This document shows positions 1 through 6,099 of a DNA stretch of 6,356 nucleotides, piece after piece; within the stretch, counting starts at the first letter, position 1, and every line of letters starts with the position of its first letter. The notes under the pieces are model-generated. The model was not told where the DNA came from and did no database searches. It was given only the letters and a program-made list of their open reading frames with translations. Source of the DNA: CAYLKS01 sp964384205 [NCBI: uncultured bacterium] (lineage in GTDB: Bacteria; JAGOEH01); the NCBI GenBank assembly GCA_964384205.1, contig CAYLKS010000003.1, positions 99,599 to 105,954 of the forward strand. Direction: 5' to 3'. Made by a program: the position numbers and the translations under genes.

Positions 1-41
1 CCTATTATCATTATAACCACACCGGAAAATAAAAAAATCAT
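1..41 (-). CDS. Possible 5' end of a membrane protein (partial, tentative)
   Basis: An ATG at 41-39 on the minus strand opens a frame that stays open to the window edge and reads MIFLFSGVVIMII, a purely hydrophobic start typical of a first membrane segment. The frame is closed by a TAA a few codons upstream, so this ATG would be the natural start. It lies 70 nt downstream of the PrsW stop on the same strand. No Shine-Dalgarno sequence precedes it, but a TATAAT lies 5 nt upstream, which would suit a leaderless message. Only 13 complete codons are visible, too few to show coding potential or assign a family. A different minus-strand frame is also open through here, so this call is weak. Confidence 0.22.
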   Translation of the reverse strand, partial: MIFLFSGVVIMII

Positions 42-46
42 ATAAT

Positions 47-52
47 ATTATA
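47..52 (-). promoter_or_regulatory. Possible -10 box (TATAAT) ahead of the left-edge frame
   Basis: A perfect TATAAT on the minus strand ends 5 nt before the ATG at 41, so transcription would start at about that ATG. It is part of the 12-bp palindrome TATAATATTATA (41-52). No -35 box is found at 16-18 bp, and such strings are common in DNA this AT-rich. The rest of the 42-111 gap shows only a short GCAATA tandem repeat and no terminator hairpin after the PrsW gene. Confidence 0.2.
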
Positions 53-111
53 ATATCCACTCTATTAGCTATTGCTATTGCAATTACTGAAACAAAATTT
101 ATAAATTAATA

Positions 112-825
112 TTAAAAAATATCAGAAAAATATAAATTGTGTGGCTTATAAGGTGATAATTTTATATGCTTTTTCATTAATTTTAATGCAATTCCCCAGA
201 AAACAACTAAAAAAATTATTCCTATTAAAAGTTGATTTGTTTCAATTATAGTAAAAATCAAATTATATGCAAAATGTAATAGCATTGCTATAAATAACCC
301 TACAAAAATATATATAATTTCAGTTTTTTTAGATTTTGATAAAAAAGCAAGTCCTATAAAATATCCAGAAAATGCTGCAGTTAATGTATGAGCTGGCAAT
401 GCCAAAAATGTTCTTGGAATAACAACTCCAAACCCTTCTGACCATATATAAAGATTATTTTCAAAAAAGGATAATGAAGCACCTGCAATTATTGTATAGA
501 AAATGGCATCATAAGGTTCCTCAAAAAAATCTTTTTTATAAACAAAAATCAAAACCGGTAAAATCTTTATAATTTCTTCTGTAAAAGAAACCGCAAAAAA
601 AAGAAAACCTATTTTATTTAATAACTCTTCTGCATCTAAGTACAAGACAGTATATTTAGAAATTTGCGTTTCAATAACCAATGCCACAAATCCCAGAAAA
701 AAAGTAAATAAAAATACATTCACACTTTTAGATAAATTAATTCTCTTCCAGGTATGTAAGTGGTAAAAAAACCAGACAATCAAAAATATAGGACCAGAAG
801 ATAATACTAAAATATCAAAAATCAT
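112..825 (-). CDS. PrsW-family intramembrane metalloprotease (peptidase family M82)
   Basis: A 237-residue polytopic membrane protein with about seven hydrophobic segments (roughly 4-22, 35-53, 72-98, 106-128, 138-162, 168-194, 197-217). It has the family hallmarks in order: EExxK at 83-87, FExxxY at 121-126, a histidine in PAHTLTAAFSGYFIG (H146), and HFAYN at 184-188. These are the expected metal-binding and catalytic positions of PrsW proteases and their CPBP/Abi relatives. In Bacillus, PrsW performs site-1 cleavage of the anti-sigma factor RsiW; the substrate here is unknown, and no sigma or anti-sigma gene is visible. The ATG overlaps the stop of the TPR gene (ATGA, 822-825), and AAAGGA at 835-840 is a good ribosome-binding site 9 nt upstream. 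It is the last certain gene of the operon. The family call is strong; the role is inferred only from context. Confidence 0.9.
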   Translation of the reverse strand: MIFDILVLSSGPIFLIVWFFYHLHTWKRINLSKSVNVFLFTFFLGFVALVIETQISKYTVLYLDAEELLNKIGFLFFAVSFTEEIIKILPVLIFVYKKDFFEEPYDAIFYTIIAGASLSFFENNLYIWSEGFGVVIPRTFLALPAHTLTAAFSGYFIGLAFLSKSKKTEIIYIFVGLFIAMLLHFAYNLIFTIIETNQLLIGIIFLVVFWGIALKLMKKHIKLSPYKPHNLYFSDIF

Positions 826-1931
826 TTATTATTTTCCTTTATTTTATTCAAATAATATGTTGCAATTTCTCTTAATTGTTTAGGAGCATTACTTGAAGCA
901 TTTAAAAATCTCTCAAAATATACTCTCGCTTGAGAAAACATTTTTTTATTCAAATAAATATATCCTATATAAAAATCAATATTCATATTATCCGGTTCAA
1001 AATGTTTTAATGTAAATAAATCCTCAAGAATATAAAAAAAAGCATTCTCTTCTAATCTATCTTCTGATAATCCTTTATAATATTCAAATGCTTTATTATA
1101 TTCTTTTAATGCTAAATATGAAATAGCGATATTATACCGCGGTATCCAGTATGTTGTATCAATTTCATAAGCAATCTTATTATATTTCAAAGATTTTTTA
1201 AAATCTCTCTTTAAAAAATAATTCCATCCCAAATTAATATTAAATCCCTGGTTTTTCGGTTGTAAGCGTAAAGATTTTTTAAAATAAAACTCTGCTTCAT
1301 CAAGATTATTTTGCTCATGGGCAATTAAACCAAGATTTTGATAAAAATTAGCCAGTAGTTCTCTATCATTACAAATTTCTATTCCCTTCAATAATATTTC
1401 CTTCGCTCTTTTATATTCTTTATACCTCATAGCTTCTATACCCGCTATAAGAAAAAATATTGACTTCTCAGCCGTCAATTTTCCAGATTGACCAGCTGTA
1501 GCTTTAAGCCATTTACTAAATTCTTCATTTTCTCTTTCTCTGATTTTTGCATAAAAAGAATTTATACTATCTGATAAATGCTTAATATCTAAATTCTTAT
1601 CCCATGGAGAAAAACCGCCAAACTTATTCAAAAACTTTGCTATCTTTTTTTTCTGTTCTGTGGTAAAATTCGGTTTCCACCATGGAGTACCTCCCCTATT
1701 CTTCTGTTGATACCTTGGCCTATATCTATAATCATTAAAGAAAAAATCCAATGTTTTTTTCCAGAAAGAAGGGCGTTCCATAGAAAAAACAAACTGTCCC
1801 TGTTCCATCATCTTTTGAATGTATGAAAATTCTCTTGCCCATCTATTATGATCATAAAAAACTGTAATTATAATTCCATAATAAACAATAGATGTTATCC
1901 CCAATATAAAAATAATTTTTCTTCTACTCAT
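822..1931 (-). CDS. Membrane-anchored TPR-repeat protein
   Basis: A 369-residue protein with one N-terminal transmembrane or uncleaved signal-anchor segment (about 5-26, after SRRK, so the bulk probably lies outside the cytoplasm). A basic, aromatic and proline-rich linker follows (about 50-115, with FWKKTLDFFF, PRYQQ and PWWKP), then a helical stretch and about five tetratricopeptide repeats near 157-190, 193-226, 227-260, 261-294 and 317-350. The second is the clearest: YQNLGLIAHEQNNLDEAEFYFKKSL has the usual G, A and bulky positions. TPR domains scaffold protein-protein contacts; no enzyme motif is present. The start ATG overlaps the upstream stop (ATGA, 1928-1931) and has no recognisable Shine-Dalgarno sequence, implying reinitiation by ribosomes finishing the upstream gene. 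It sits between the ExbD-like pair and the PrsW protease, so it may link them. The partner is unknown. Confidence 0.85.
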   Translation of the reverse strand: MSRRKIIFILGITSIVYYGIIITVFYDHNRWAREFSYIQKMMEQGQFVFSMERPSFWKKTLDFFFNDYRYRPRYQQKNRGGTPWWKPNFTTEQKKKIAKFLNKFGGFSPWDKNLDIKHLSDSINSFYAKIRERENEEFSKWLKATAGQSGKLTAEKSIFFLIAGIEAMRYKEYKRAKEILLKGIEICNDRELLANFYQNLGLIAHEQNNLDEAEFYFKKSLRLQPKNQGFNINLGWNYFLKRDFKKSLKYNKIAYEIDTTYWIPRYNIAISYLALKEYNKAFEYYKGLSEDRLEENAFFYILEDLFTLKHFEPDNMNIDFYIGYIYLNKKMFSQARVYFERFLNASSNAPKQLREIATYYLNKIKENNK

Positions 1932-2581
1932 TGAGGTAATAAAGCATTTTTAATTTCAGAACTTTTATTAAAAACATAAGTAAAGGTTTGATCAGATTCA
2001 ACTGGCGACCAACCAACATCATAATTCATCTTTTTTAAAAAATCTCTCACCTTAATAAAACAATCAAAACTATCATACTTTACAAAAGTAAAAACATAAA
2101 AATTATCAGGAGAATAACTTTTTAACAATTGGTAAAATTTAGAAGTTGTCTGAATTGCATCTTCTGCAACCTCTCCCTGCAATCTAATAGGTTCTATTGT
2201 TACCATATATTCAGGCTCATTAGACAATAAGCGCAAAGTTACAAAATAAGAATCCATCTCTAATCTTAAAGAATCCCGTTTCTGATCTATTTGCTTCTGT
2301 AAAATTTTTTGAAAAACACGCACCTCATCAATAAAAAAAATCCTATTCCCCTCACAAATAGTAATCAATGCTTTTTTCTTACTAAAATGCCTCCATGGAA
2401 TCTTTATTACTTTAATATCATTCTTTTGTTCTATTAAAGATAATTCTTTTATAAGTTTACCACTTTTAATTGATAATAATGCCACAATAATAGTAAATAT
2501 TATAATAATACCTAAATTATTAGAAACAATATCTGTCAGACTATCAAAATTAAAAATAATACTTCTTTTTCTTTTTTTCAT
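1928..2581 (-). CDS. ExbD/TolR-like single-pass protein retaining the membrane aspartate
   Basis: A 217-residue protein with a short basic cytoplasmic tail (MKKRKRS), one membrane helix (about 17-37) and a large exported domain. The stretch FNFDSLTDIVSNNLG (10-24) lines up with the ExbD pattern INVTPFIDVMLVLL, placing D17 at the proton-carrying aspartate of ExbD/TolR (D25 in E. coli ExbD). In the exported domain, ALITICEGNRIFFI (71-84) and FIKVRDFLKKMNYDVGWSPV (175-194) match segments of the upstream neighbour, so the two are paralogues. A longer frame begins at a TTG (2596). I prefer ATG 2581 because it forms an ATGA overlap with the upstream stop and has GGAAG 8 nt upstream. The protein lacks the usual ExbD C-terminal sequence, so this is a distant relative. 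No ExbB/TolQ/MotA partner is visible. Homology is judged by eye only. Confidence 0.62.
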   Translation of the reverse strand: MKKRKRSIIFNFDSLTDIVSNNLGIIIIFTIIVALLSIKSGKLIKELSLIEQKNDIKVIKIPWRHFSKKKALITICEGNRIFFIDEVRVFQKILQKQIDQKRDSLRLEMDSYFVTLRLLSNEPEYMVTIEPIRLQGEVAEDAIQTTSKFYQLLKSYSPDNFYVFTFVKYDSFDCFIKVRDFLKKMNYDVGWSPVESDQTFTYVFNKSSEIKNALLPQ

Positions 2582-3096
2582 TTTACAATCTTCCAATTTG
2601 GCAACATTGGTTCGGAACCAAAATTTAAGCTGGTATAATTTTGTAAAATAGCACGTGCTTTATAATATGTTTGTATACCCGAAGGATAAATACCGAATAT
2701 TACATATTCTTGATGATCTTTAAAATTTTTATGATACTCTATATTTATATTTTCTAATGATTTTAAATAATTATATAATAAAAAATAAGAATAATCTTCT
2801 TTAAAAGATAACCATATTTCATTATCTTTTATATAAATTTTATCTTCTTTACATATTATATAGTGCGGTTTAATATAATCAGGTTTATCAATAAGCTTAA
2901 ATTCAACCAGAACAGAATCTTTATTCTTACTTGTATCTGAAACTATCTTTCTTGTATCATCTGGATAACTACCATTACCATCTTCCACAGAAAACAATAA
3001 ACTCAAAGCAATAAAAGTTAATACCCCCATAGTTGACAATAAAATAGTCAAAAATGGAAACAAATTTATATCTATTTTCTTTTTATATCTTTTCAT
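2578..3096 (-). CDS. ExbD/TolR-like single-pass protein with Thr in place of the aspartate
   Basis: A 172-residue protein with a basic tail (MKRYKKK), one membrane helix (about 12-36) and an exported domain. IDINLFPFLTILLSTMG (8-24) closely follows the ExbD motif INxxPFxDxxL, but the aspartate position is threonine (T17). Numbering matches its downstream paralogue without gaps: N11, position 17 and I18 coincide. Further shared segments are HYIICKEDKIYI (78-89) and YYKARAILQNYTSLNFGSEP (144-163). A low-complexity Asp/Ser/Lys linker (about 38-62) joins helix and domain. ATG 3096 is the only possible start: a stop codon lies upstream in frame with no alternative start between. There is no Shine-Dalgarno sequence within reach (GAGG is 23 nt away), and a TATAAT lies 3 nt upstream, so translation may be leaderless. 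It is the first gene of the four-gene operon. The role is inferred. Confidence 0.62.
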   Translation of the reverse strand: MKRYKKKIDINLFPFLTILLSTMGVLTFIALSLLFSVEDGNGSYPDDTRKIVSDTSKNKDSVLVEFKLIDKPDYIKPHYIICKEDKIYIKDNEIWLSFKEDYSYFLLYNYLKSLENINIEYHKNFKDHQEYVIFGIYPSGIQTYYKARAILQNYTSLNFGSEPMLPNWKIVK

Positions 3097-3099
3097 TGT

Positions 3100-3133
3100 A
3101 TTATATAAAAATACAAATACCTCAAAATGTCAA
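3100..3133 (-). promoter_or_regulatory. Promoter of the four-gene ExbD-like/TPR/PrsW operon
   Basis: On the minus strand a perfect TTGACA (3128-3133) is followed by an AT-rich -10 region ending in TATAAT (3100-3105). The spacing to that TATAAT is 22 bp, too long for a standard promoter. Boxes at 17-20 bp (TTTTAT at 3105-3110, or TATATA at 3102-3107) fit better and would start transcription at or within a few bases of the ATG at 3096. It lies just after the terminator of the upstream peptidase gene, which supports a fresh transcription unit. Confidence 0.5.
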
Positions 3134-3154
3134 TAAAAAAAAGATATACCAAGT

Positions 3155-3188
3155 AAAAAAGAGGGACGCCTATTTAAAAGCATCCCTC
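3155..3188 (-). terminator. Rho-independent terminator of the S9 peptidase gene
   Basis: On the minus strand GAGGGATGC (3180-3188) pairs with GCGTCCCTC (3161-3169), a 9-bp stem with one G-U pair and a 10-nt loop, followed at once by six T residues (3155-3160). It begins 33 nt after the stop codon of the peptidase gene. Its G+C-rich stem stands out sharply in this AT-rich DNA. On the plus strand the stem has a C/A mismatch, and only a short A-rich run precedes it, so it works in the minus direction. Confidence 0.92.
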
Positions 3189-3221
3189 AACACATCATCA
3201 AAAAAATATTTCACAAAATCT

Positions 3222-5888
3222 CTATTTTCTAATAAAAACTCTAAACCCAATATATTCCAATTCTTTTGCGGACTCATTTTCTATTGTATTATCACCAGAA
3301 CTTATAGCCGATGCACCTAATACTTTAAAATTACCAGATTTATCAATAACCCATTCCGAAGCATTTCCATTAATATCATAAATATTATCCTGTAGCGGAT
3401 TAAAACTTGCAACTTCTTTTAATAAACAATAATTACTCAAATAGTTACATAATATTTCATACTCTTTATGAGAAGGAGATTTCCCTAACCAATATACAAG
3501 AGTATTTTCATCTTTTGGACATGATTTTGTCTGCAATTTTCTAAAAACTTTTTCAGGTACAGGCTCATATTTCATGCCTGTTTTTTCTGATAACCAATTA
3601 CAATATTCTTTAACATCATTTTCATTAACACCTGTAACAGGGTAATTCAAATTTCCATTTAAAATTACTTTTTTATTATTTTCTTTAGCAAATAAATTCC
3701 ATTGTGCGATTGTTATCTCCGTTGCAGAAATTTTACCGCTATCAATATCTACCATAACAGGCAATGGAAATAAATTATTTTTTTCCACTCCAACTATATT
3801 ATTTTTAGAAGGCAATTGTTTTATCCTATTTTCTAATTTCCTCAAATGAGTATTAGAAGCAACAAATTCTGGGAGTTTTCCCTTTCTATCTGCTTTAAAG
3901 AAATATTTATCAAGCCAGGCTAATTCTTCCAATACTTTTCTTTTCTGATGAGAATATTTTCTAAAACTATGCGGCTCACCCGGGAAAAGAATAAACCTCA
4001 CAGGTGCTTTCCCAAATTGCTGTAATGCTCGATAATGTTCATATCCCTGCTCCGTAGGAACATTTGTATCATTTGTACCAAAAAAAATAATTGTTGGTGT
4101 AATCACATTTTTTAATTTAAATAATGGAGATTTTTTAATATATGTATCTAAATTATCATAAGGAGAACCTCCAAAATACAATTGATCAAAGCTTACTCCA
4201 AATGCACAATTGCCATAATCCGAAATCCAGTTCACATCTCCTGCTCCACAACAAGCAACTTTAAACAACTCAGGTTTCTCAACAACCAATTTAATAGACA
4301 AAATAGACCCATTACTCCACCCAAGAGTACCTATTTTATCAGGATCAACCATATTCTTTTTCACTAAATATTCAATACCACTTAAAATATCCGGTATCTC
4401 TAATTCATAATATTTTTTATATATAGACTCAGCAAAATCCAACCCATAATTACTACTTCCAGAATAATTAACAAATAAAACAAAACTACCTTTTTCAGCT
4501 AAAATATGAGGATAATAAGCCCAACTAAACTCAAAATAATCCATATCAGCACCATAAGGGCCACCATGAATATTAAGCATTAAAGGATATTTTTTATTTT
4601 TATCATAATCTTTAGGGTAATACAAAATTCCTTCAATTTCTCTACCATTCTCTGATTTCCATCTAATAATCTCTCTTTTTGCAATAAATTTCTTTTCAAG
4701 ATGCCTATTTAATTGATAAATTTTCTTTATAATTTTTATTTTATTTCCAGAAAATTTACCATAAAAAATCGCAGGTATTTTTTCCGCAGTAGAATATTGA
4801 AATACAATATATTTACCATCATCAGATATATCATAAAGCTGTAAATGTGTTCCATATTCATCATCTATTTTCTTTGTAACTTTATCCCCTACTATCTTAG
4901 CACCAATATTCACAACACCATTTGCAAGAGTTGTAAAAACAAATTTTTTTGTAATATCATATGGAGTATAATAATTAGAACCTATTCCTTTCTCCCATTT
5001 AATGTTGATTTTAACTAATTTTTTATTATGAATATCATATCTATAAAATTGTTTTAATCCCCTACCAAATTCTTTTTCATAATTTGAACTATCCTCTATA
5101 AAATAGATATTTTTAGATAAAAAGTCCCATTTGAAATCATAAGGTTGAAAATATTTATCTTCAAATATCTCTAATTGTTCTCCTGTATTCAAATTATATA
5201 AAAAATATGAAGGGAATACTCGCAAATCATTGCCAAATAATGGAGAATCATACGAACCATATACAACATATTTAGCATTTGGAGAAACACTAAATTCTTT
5301 TATTTTACCTCTTGCAACAAATACTTTTTTTATACTATTATCTTTCATATCTAACTTATAAAATTTATCAGGATAAAAAGCAGCAGTATCTTCAAAAACA
5401 TAGGCATCATCTTTATTTTTTTTCTTAATATCATCTAATAATTTTTCTTCCTGCGCTGAAAAAAATATTAAATTTTTTCCAACTACCTGAAAAGATTTAA
5501 TATACCCCTTCCAATCTGTAAGCTTTTTAATAACACCATATTTTTTACTATATTTATAAAGCTGAGATTTATCCTTCCCCTTTGATGCCATAAAAACAAT
5601 ATTATTATCAGGAGTAAACATCGCTCCTCTAACTTTAAATTCATTATCTAAAATATTAACAGGTTTTTTATCCGATTTAATATCCATCAAATATAAATGC
5701 CCTTCTCTAAGATTGCTTTTCTTATTAAAATCATACTTAATGAATAAAATATATCTTCCATCATTAGAAAATGCTAAATTACTAATATTTTCACATTTCA
5801 AAATATCCTCTACATTGAGAGAATCCTCTGCACCAAAAGAAAGGAAATAAACAAATACTATTAGTAAGAAAATATAATATTTTTTCAT
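3222..5888 (-). CDS. Secreted S9 (prolyl oligopeptidase family) serine peptidase fused to an FGE/SUMF1-like domain
   Basis: An 888-residue exported protein. Residues 1-19 are a signal peptide (KKYY, hydrophobic core, likely cut near SFGA/ED). About 30-400 form a beta-propeller with PD40-like blades (AFSNDGRYILF, FSVSPNAKYVVY, YDISDDGKYIVF), which in this family gates access to the active site. About 410-665 form the alpha/beta-hydrolase: HGGP (441-444), NYSGSSNYG, nucleophile S525 in GWSNGS, D607 in GTNDTNVP and H640 in GEPHSF, so the triad is complete. After a linker, about 715-888 is FGE/SUMF1-like: ATEITIAQWNLFA, YPVTGVNENDVKEYCNWL, YDINGNASEW and terminal GFRVFIRK. This domain is shorter than usual and lacks the family's catalytic cysteines, so it is probably a binding module. 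A GTG at 5894 is in frame, but it overlaps the ribosome-binding site; ATG 5888 is preferred. It probably cleaves peptides outside the cytoplasm; the substrate is unknown. Confidence 0.9.
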   Translation of the reverse strand: MKKYYIFLLIVFVYFLSFGAEDSLNVEDILKCENISNLAFSNDGRYILFIKYDFNKKSNLREGHLYLMDIKSDKKPVNILDNEFKVRGAMFTPDNNIVFMASKGKDKSQLYKYSKKYGVIKKLTDWKGYIKSFQVVGKNLIFFSAQEEKLLDDIKKKNKDDAYVFEDTAAFYPDKFYKLDMKDNSIKKVFVARGKIKEFSVSPNAKYVVYGSYDSPLFGNDLRVFPSYFLYNLNTGEQLEIFEDKYFQPYDFKWDFLSKNIYFIEDSSNYEKEFGRGLKQFYRYDIHNKKLVKINIKWEKGIGSNYYTPYDITKKFVFTTLANGVVNIGAKIVGDKVTKKIDDEYGTHLQLYDISDDGKYIVFQYSTAEKIPAIFYGKFSGNKIKIIKKIYQLNRHLEKKFIAKREIIRWKSENGREIEGILYYPKDYDKNKKYPLMLNIHGGPYGADMDYFEFSWAYYPHILAEKGSFVLFVNYSGSSNYGLDFAESIYKKYYELEIPDILSGIEYLVKKNMVDPDKIGTLGWSNGSILSIKLVVEKPELFKVACCGAGDVNWISDYGNCAFGVSFDQLYFGGSPYDNLDTYIKKSPLFKLKNVITPTIIFFGTNDTNVPTEQGYEHYRALQQFGKAPVRFILFPGEPHSFRKYSHQKRKVLEELAWLDKYFFKADRKGKLPEFVASNTHLRKLENRIKQLPSKNNIVGVEKNNLFPLPVMVDIDSGKISATEITIAQWNLFAKENNKKVILNGNLNYPVTGVNENDVKEYCNWLSEKTGMKYEPVPEKVFRKLQTKSCPKDENTLVYWLGKSPSHKEYEILCNYLSNYCLLKEVASFNPLQDNIYDINGNASEWVIDKSGNFKVLGASAISSGDNTIENESAKELEYIGFRVFIRK

Positions 5889-5893
5889 ATTCA

Positions 5894-5900
5894 CTCCTTT
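5894..5900 (-). promoter_or_regulatory. Ribosome-binding site that decides the S9 peptidase start
   Basis: AAAGGAG on the minus strand lies 5 nt before the ATG at 5888. Its last G is the first base of the in-frame GTG at 5894, so that GTG cannot be served by it. The same GGAG-5 nt-ATG spacing is seen for the gene starting at 6100. Confidence 0.85.
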
Positions 5901-5927
5901 GTTAATATTTTTTAAAATTACCTCAAA

Positions 5928-5957
5928 TTAATAAAACTATTTTTTTACTTCTGTCAA
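5928..5957 (-). promoter_or_regulatory. Probable promoter of the S9 peptidase gene
   Basis: A perfect TTGACA (5952-5957, minus strand) is followed after 17-18 bp by a weaker -10 region (TTATTA at 5929-5934, or TATTAA at 5928-5933). Transcription would start near 5921, giving a leader of about 30 nt that carries the AAAGGAG site. The exact -10 box is uncertain in this AT-rich stretch. Confidence 0.5.
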
Positions 5958-6043
5958 TAATAAAAATTTTTTTCTAACATTTATAATTAATTTATTTTAA
6001 TAACAAAATAATATTAAACTAAAATTTTGATCAATATAATAAC

Positions 6044-6072
6044 TTGACAAATCACTAATATTATTGTAATAT
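6044..6072 (+). promoter_or_regulatory. Sigma-70-type promoter of the zinc-ribbon gene
   Basis: TTGACA (6044-6049) and TAATAT (6067-6072) are separated by exactly 17 bp, with transcription expected near 6079 and a leader of about 20 nt. The -35 box is perfect and the -10 matches four of six consensus bases. It faces away from the peptidase promoter; the two -35 boxes are about 87 bp apart. The -10 box is one arm of a short inverted repeat (ATATTA-TTG-TAATAT, 6058-6072) that might be an operator. Confidence 0.7.
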
Positions 6073-6099
6073 AAGGCAAATTCATAGATAGGAGTTTAT

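Noticed and set aside
2582-2596. TTG at 2596 as the start of the Asp-type ExbD-like gene
   Set aside because: TTG is a weak start and would overlap GGAAG, the likely ribosome-binding site. ATG 2581 gives the same ATGA overlap seen at the other two junctions.
3054-3320. Plus-strand open frame of 88 codons
   Set aside because: It lies across the start of the ExbD-like gene, the terminator and the end of the peptidase gene on the other strand. It has no ribosome-binding site and its product shows no recognisable features.
3222-3760. FGE-like domain as an active sulfatase-activating enzyme
   Set aside because: The catalytic cysteine pair expected shortly before the terminal GFR motif is absent, and no sulfatase gene is nearby.
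4182-4367. Plus-strand open frame of 61 codons
   Set aside because: It is antisense to the catalytic domain of the S9 peptidase, a strongly supported gene, and has no start signals.
5889-5894. GTG at 5894 as the peptidase start
   Set aside because: It overlaps the GGAG of the ribosome-binding site and adds only two residues before the signal peptide; ATG 5888 has ideal spacing.
5919-5927. Nine-base string TTTGAGGTA (minus strand) upstream of both the peptidase gene (5919-5927) and the ExbD-like operon (3118-3126)
   Set aside because: It falls at different places relative to the two promoters, and TTGAGGTAA also appears in coding sequence at 1931-1939 on the other strand, so a shared operator is not supported.
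5889-6099. Riboswitch, small RNA or CRISPR in the divergent intergenic region
   Set aside because: Apart from the two promoters and short AT palindromes, there is no stable G+C-containing hairpin, terminator or regularly spaced repeat.
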